A stretch of 9,733 bases of DNA from Bog-366 sp964501985. Lineage in GTDB: Bacteria; Acidobacteriota; Terriglobia; UBA7540. The notes under the pieces were generated by a model. That model ran no database searches and had not been told where the DNA came from. It saw only the letters and a list, made by a program, of their open reading frames with translations. The DNA is taken from positions 1 to 9,733 of the forward strand of contig CAZCVY010000254.1 of the NCBI GenBank assembly GCA_964501985.1, in the 5' to 3' direction. Below, piece after piece: positions 6,587 through 9,733 of the stretch; position 1 is the first letter of the stretch; each line of letters opens with the position of its first letter. Made by a program: the position numbers and the translations under genes.

Positions 6587-6711
6587 ACAAAAAATAGTTA
6601 TAGGTAGGATAAACCCTTGCGAATACAGCACGTAAAGCGGATTTCTCACAGGGCGCTGCCTGCGCCCAGGCATCATGGCAAGTAACACTCTGCCTTGGCC
6701 GACGTGTGGCG
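6587..6711. other. Short spacer with one hairpin
   Basis: No gene seen. GGGCGC (6651-6656), loop TGCCT, GCGCCC (6662-6667) forms a 6-bp GC stem about 45 nt beyond the stop of the small membrane-protein gene on the minus strand. It has no T tract after it, so it is at best a weak terminator for that gene. Confidence 0.4.
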
Positions 6712-6942
6712 CTACGCTTTGGGCCCTCGGTGTGCGCTATCATCGCGGCGGACGAACGTACCGAGTTCCAGAAGGCCGTAGACCACCAAGCACATCCAGA
6801 AGTCAACGATGGTCCCGAGGTCGATTGTCCACGAGTGGTGTTGCGCGGCTGGCGGCAGATGTGGCGACAGCGCGAAATAGAGAGCATTTCCGAGCACAAT
6901 GGCCACCAGGTACTTTATCAATTTGGCGCGTGTAAGCGGCAT
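6712..6942 (-). CDS. Small two-helix membrane protein, function unknown
   Basis: 76 aa. Residues about 8-25 (LIKYLVAIVLGNALYFAL) and about 43-64 (GTIVDFWMCLVVYGLLELGT) are good transmembrane segments. They are joined by a short loop with SPHLPPAAQHHSW and followed by a basic RR and a hydrophilic tail. Basic residues before the first helix (R5, K7) and after the second suggest both ends are cytoplasmic. I do not recognise a named family, but the amphipathic layout and GC-rich third positions look like a real gene rather than chance. The weak point is initiation: the nearest purine-rich stretch (GGGGAAG) is about 13 nt before the ATG, and a 6-bp hairpin abuts the start codon. It is transcribed away from recG. 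No promoter was clearly seen. Confidence 0.6.
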   Translation of the reverse strand: MPLTRAKLIKYLVAIVLGNALYFALSPHLPPAAQHHSWTIDLGTIVDFWMCLVVYGLLELGTFVRRDDSAHRGPKA

Positions 6943-6974
6943 GGAAGTGTTGACTTCCCCAGGCGGAAGTCTGG
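6943..6974 (-). promoter_or_regulatory. Mutually exclusive hairpins before the small membrane-protein start
   Basis: The hexamer GGAAGT / ACTTCC occurs three times in alternating orientation: GGAAGT (6943-6948), ACTTCC (6953-6958), GGAAGT (6965-6970). The middle copy can pair with either neighbour, giving a 6-bp stem with a 4-nt loop next to the ATG, or a 7-bp stem (6952-6958 with 6965-6971) with a 6-nt loop. CCAG (6959-6962) and CTGG (6971-6974) offer a third small stem. In RNA this could switch access to the start; as DNA it could be a repeated operator. Confidence 0.35.
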
Positions 6975-7035
6975 ACGAAACATGAATCAGTGGACGACGG
7001 TGACGATTCTCGATCCGGCGATGAACTTGCTGTGT

Positions 7036-7068
7036 TCACCCGATTACACGGTCACCGGATCACCCGAT
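7036..7068 (+). repeat. Three TCACC(C/G)GAT repeats upstream of recG
   Basis: TCACCCGAT at 7036-7044, TCACCGGAT at 7052-7060 and TCACCCGAT at 7060-7068, spaced 16 and 8 nt apart. The centre also holds the odd-length dyad CGGTCACCG (7049-7057). They occupy the -35 region and just upstream of the recG -10 element, where a regulator could bind. Confidence 0.35.
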
Positions 7069-7084
7069 AACTTATTGTCCCGGT

Positions 7085-7090
7085 TATAAT
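7085..7090 (+). promoter_or_regulatory. Candidate recG -10 element
   Basis: A perfect TATAAT lies 17 nt before the recG ATG. No matching -35 hexamer sits 16-18 nt upstream. If used, the transcript would start near 7097 and have a leader of only about 11 nt that still includes the GGAG at 7100-7103. Confidence 0.4.
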
Positions 7091-7107
7091 AATCAAATCG
7101 GAGTAGA

Positions 7108-9231
7108 ATGGCGAACGCCAAACTCACAGCGGCATCCGAGGTCCAGTTTCTGAAAGGCGTAGGTCCGGCGCGCGCGGAGCTCCTTGCCTCGCGGGGAATT
7201 CGCACGGTGGAGGACCTGCTTTATTACACCCCTTTTCGCTACGAAGACCGCACGCGGCTGACTCGCATTCGCGACCTCGTGCCTGGCCAGACCACGACGG
7301 TCTTTGCCAAAGTCCTGACCTGCGGCCTGATGCGCACCCGCCGCGGCATGTTCATCTTTGACCTTGCCGCCAGCGATTCGAGCGGCATGCTGCGATGCAA
7401 GTGGTTCAACGCGGCTTACCTCGAGAAAAATAAAGTCTTCCATTCCGGACAGCAGGTATTTTTCTATGGCAAGGTTGACCGCGACCGCTACGGCACGGGG
7501 ACCATGGAGATCGTCCAGCCGCAATTTGAGATTCTGCCCGAGGAGGAAACTGAGGGCGGCAACTCGCTGGAACTAGGCCGGGTCGTGCCCATTTATGAAT
7601 CTGTCGGAGCGCTGGGGCCGCGTGTGCTGCGGCGGCTGATGTGGGCGGCGCTCGAAGGGATTGGCGGCGAAATTCCTGACCGGCTGCCGGCGTCCGTAGT
7701 CGAGAAAAACCGCCTGCTCGACCGCGCCTCTGCGGTCGGTCAAACGCACTTTCCCGCGGGCGAGCAGGATCTGGATAAACTTTGCGCTTTCCGCACTCCC
7801 GCCCAAGTGCGATTGATCTTTGAGGAGTTCTTCAGCGTGGGAGCGGGTTTGGCGCTCAAGCGCAGGAAGGCCAAGTCGGTTGCGGGGGTGGAGTTTCGCG
7901 TGAAAGACAGCGCCCGCCAGGCGATCCGCAAGGTTCTGCCCTTTCATCCCACCAGCGCGCAGAAACGGGTGTTGAAGGAAATCGTCGACGACATGTGTTC
8001 GGCGCACCCCATGAATCGCTTGCTGCAAGGCGATGTGGGCTCGGGCAAGACCATTGTCGCCATTCAGGCGGCCATCCTGGCAATCGAAAACGGATACCAG
8101 GTCGTGCTCATGGCGCCCACGGAAATCCTGGCCGCACAGCATTATTTCTACATCAAACAGTTGTTCCGCCCGCTCGACTACCGCGTGGAACTGCTGATCA
8201 GCGCGCGCAAAGCGGCGGAAAAGGCGGAAATCAAGCGCGACATCACCGCGGGGGCAATTAATCTGGCAATCGGCACGCACGCGCTCATTGAGGAAGATGT
8301 CCGCTTCGGCCGGCTGGGCCTGGTGGTGGTGGATGAGCAGCACCGTTTCGGGGTGTTGCAGCGCTTCGAGCTAATGCGTAAAGGCTATCACCCCGACGTT
8401 CTGGTGATGACTGCCACACCCATCCCGCGGACGCTCGCTCTGACGCTTTATGGCGATCTCGACTTTTCCGTGATTGATGAGTTGCCACCCCATCGCACGC
8501 CCATCGTGACCAAACTCATGGAGGAGCGCGACCGCCCGAGCGCGTATACTTTCCTGCGCGAAAAGGTGCGGCGCGGCGAGCAGGCGTACGTCATCTGTCC
8601 GGTTATCGAAGAGGGTGGTAAGCTGGATCTTAAGCCCGCGGTCCGCATGTATGAGCAATTGGCTCGAAATGTCTTTCCGGAATTCCGCGTCGGCCTGCTG
8701 CATGGCCGCCTGGCGAGCGATGAAAAAGAAGACATGATGCAGCGCTTCAAGCGCGGCGACGTGCAGATTTTGGTGGCGACGACGGTAGTGGAAGTAGGCG
8801 TGGATGTGCCCAACGCTACCATCATGCTTATCGAGCACGCCGACCGGTTCGGCCTCTCGCAACTCCACCAGCTTCGCGGGCGCATAGGGCGGGGAAGCAA
8901 GAAGTCCTACTGCCTGCTGATGGCGGAGGAGCAGCGCAGCGAAATTTCGCAGGAGCGACTGAACACCATGGTGGCCACCACCGACGGTTTTCGCATTGCG
9001 GAGACCGACCTCAAGCTGCGAGGCCCGGGCGATTTCTTCGGCACACGCCAGTGGGGGATTCCGGCGTTTCGAATCGCCAATCTTCTGCGCGACCAGGAGA
9101 TTCTGGAATGGGCCAAGCGCGAAGCGGCGGCATTCATTTCGAACCCAGGATCGCAGGAGGAGTTGGAGTCGTTCGTCACCTATCTGCGCACTGAGTGGCC
9201 GCGCCGCTACGGATTGGCGAGCGTGGCGTAG
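7108..9231 (+). CDS. recG: ATP-dependent DNA helicase RecG
   Basis: 707 aa, close to E. coli RecG (693 aa). RecG is a cytoplasmic superfamily 2 double-stranded DNA translocase that remodels stalled replication forks and drives branch migration of Holliday junctions. The N-terminus shows VQFLKGVGPARAELLASRGI, typical of the family, followed by an OB-fold wedge region (about 65-155, GQTTTVFAKV...). The motor motifs are intact: Walker A GDVGSGKT (308-315), the DEQH box DEQHRFG (409-415), motif III TATPIPRT (from 435), then LLHGRL, VATTVVEVGVDVP, QLRGRIGRG and the C-terminal RGPGDFFGTRQWG of the RecG hook region. GGAG 4 nt before the ATG plus the conserved N-terminus support the start. rsmD follows 93 nt downstream on the same strand, a common pairing. 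I see no damage or unusual insertion. Confidence 0.97.
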   Translation: MANAKLTAASEVQFLKGVGPARAELLASRGIRTVEDLLYYTPFRYEDRTRLTRIRDLVPGQTTTVFAKVLTCGLMRTRRGMFIFDLAASDSSGMLRCKWFNAAYLEKNKVFHSGQQVFFYGKVDRDRYGTGTMEIVQPQFEILPEEETEGGNSLELGRVVPIYESVGALGPRVLRRLMWAALEGIGGEIPDRLPASVVEKNRLLDRASAVGQTHFPAGEQDLDKLCAFRTPAQVRLIFEEFFSVGAGLALKRRKAKSVAGVEFRVKDSARQAIRKVLPFHPTSAQKRVLKEIVDDMCSAHPMNRLLQGDVGSGKTIVAIQAAILAIENGYQVVLMAPTEILAAQHYFYIKQLFRPLDYRVELLISARKAAEKAEIKRDITAGAINLAIGTHALIEEDVRFGRLGLVVVDEQHRFGVLQRFELMRKGYHPDVLVMTATPIPRTLALTLYGDLDFSVIDELPPHRTPIVTKLMEERDRPSAYTFLREKVRRGEQAYVICPVIEEGGKLDLKPAVRMYEQLARNVFPEFRVGLLHGRLASDEKEDMMQRFKRGDVQILVATTVVEVGVDVPNATIMLIEHADRFGLSQLHQLRGRIGRGSKKSYCLLMAEEQRSEISQERLNTMVATTDGFRIAETDLKLRGPGDFFGTRQWGIPAFRIANLLRDQEILEWAKREAAAFISNPGSQEELESFVTYLRTEWPRRYGLASVA

Positions 9232-9256
9232 CGGAAGCGATAAGCTATCAGCATCC

Positions 9257-9316
9257 GGCTCTCAACTTCGTCCGTCGTTTCTAAAGCCTAAAGCTGACTG
9301 CTGGAAGCTGAGAGCT
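9257..9316. repeat. Imperfect inverted repeat in the recG-rsmD spacer
   Basis: GGCTCTCAACTTC (9257-9269) can pair with GAAGCTGAGAGCT (9304-9316), 11 Watson-Crick pairs plus one G-U and one mismatch, around a 34-nt loop. Related AGCT-type words recur nearby: AGCTATCAGC at 9243-9252, AAGCTGACTGC at about 9290-9300, AGCTGAGAGCT at 9306-9316. This suggests a short dispersed repeat. It has no T tract, so read-through into rsmD is expected. Confidence 0.45.
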
Positions 9317-9324
9317 TTTCTCCT

Positions 9325-9733
9325 ATGCGAATTATCGCCGGCTCATACCGTGGTCTTCGCTTGCGCACCCTCAAGGGTGGCAATCTGCGGCCTACCACCG
9401 ACCAGTTGCGCGAAACCTTGTTTGACGTGCTCGGCCCCAGTGTGGAAGGCTCGACCTTTCTTGATGCCTATGCGGGCACAGGTGGCGTGGGGTTGGAAGC
9501 CATCAGCCGCGGCGCTCGCGACGTGGTCTTCATCGAGCATCACCGCGCCGCATCGCAACTGATTCGCCACAATCTTGCCGCGCTCAAGATTGATTCCGGA
9601 TATGCGCTTCTGACCTGCGCGGTGCTGACCGGCCTGGAGCGGCTGGAGCGTGAAGGCGAACACTTCGACGTAATCTTTCTCGACCCGCCCTACGAGGAGA
9701 TTCGCGAGTACCACCACACGCTGCGGCAACTCG
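9325..9733 (+). CDS. rsmD: 16S rRNA (guanine(966)-N(2))-methyltransferase RsmD, 3' end cut by the window
   Basis: RsmD uses S-adenosylmethionine to make m2G966 in helix 31 of 16S rRNA during assembly of the small subunit. The first 136 codons are present. The start MRIIAGSYRGLRL and the RPTTDQLRETLFDVL stretch are typical of the family. Motif I reads LDAYAGTGGVGLEAISRGA (D47 onward) for SAM binding, VVFIEH follows, and the catalytic motif IV is DPPY (120-123). The normal protein is about 180-200 aa, so roughly the last quarter to third lies beyond the window. The ribosome binding site is weak (GAGAG about 11 nt before the ATG). Probable co-transcription with recG across a 93-nt spacer. Confidence 0.94.
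   Translation, partial: MRIIAGSYRGLRLRTLKGGNLRPTTDQLRETLFDVLGPSVEGSTFLDAYAGTGGVGLEAISRGARDVVFIEHHRAASQLIRHNLAALKIDSGYALLTCAVLTGLERLEREGEHFDVIFLDPPYEEIREYHHTLRQL

Noticed and set aside
6580..6610. Plus-strand promoter starting with a perfect TTGACA
   Set aside because: The nearest -10-like words (TATAGG, TAGGAT) are at 13 and 19 nt spacing, and nothing coding follows on that strand until recG; the same bases serve the better minus-strand promoter.

Overview
The window looks like chromosomal DNA of an acidobacterium (Acidobacteriota, probably Terriglobia-like). This is inferred from the moderately high GC content, the recG-rsmD neighbourhood, the style of the secreted MsrA (C-terminus NPYIVYNDLPK...), and a pairing of a DUF2582-type winged-helix protein with a degenerate receiver. 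No mobile element, CRISPR array, tRNA or rRNA is visible. No sequence search was possible, so all family assignments rest on motifs read by eye.

Layout, left to right. Bases 1-701 hold no gene I can support; they contain a GC-rich block of strong hairpins (about 464-535). Bases 702-3572 (+) encode a large secreted protein. It has an N-terminal beta-sandwich-like region, a C45/phospholipase-B-like Ntn-hydrolase core, a degenerate M1-peptidase-like segment and a further C-terminal domain. Bases 3576-4250 (-) encode an exported, probably lipid-anchored MsrA with only one cysteine after its signal region. The two genes converge with 3 nt between stop codons. A 212-nt divergent spacer with a good sigma70-type promoter separates msrA from a secreted calpain-like (C2) cysteine peptidase at 4463-5500 (+).

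Bases 6305-5600 (-) form a two-gene unit: a 69-aa winged-helix protein with a TTG or GTG start, then a stand-alone receiver domain lacking all five canonical phosphorylation-site residues. A near-consensus minus-strand promoter at 6558-6586 precedes it. The roughly 245-nt transcribed leader begins with one arm of a 10-bp perfect inverted repeat and carries further stems; this is the most likely undescribed regulatory element in the window. Bases 6712-6942 (-) probably encode a two-helix membrane protein of 76 aa, with alternative hairpins directly before its start.

Bases 7108-9231 (+) encode the RecG branch-migration helicase with all motifs intact. After a 93-nt spacer containing an inverted repeat comes rsmD (9325 to the window edge), the 16S rRNA m2G966 methyltransferase. 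RecG and RsmD are housekeeping proteins. The three left-hand genes all make exported proteins, but beyond adjacency nothing shows that they act together.
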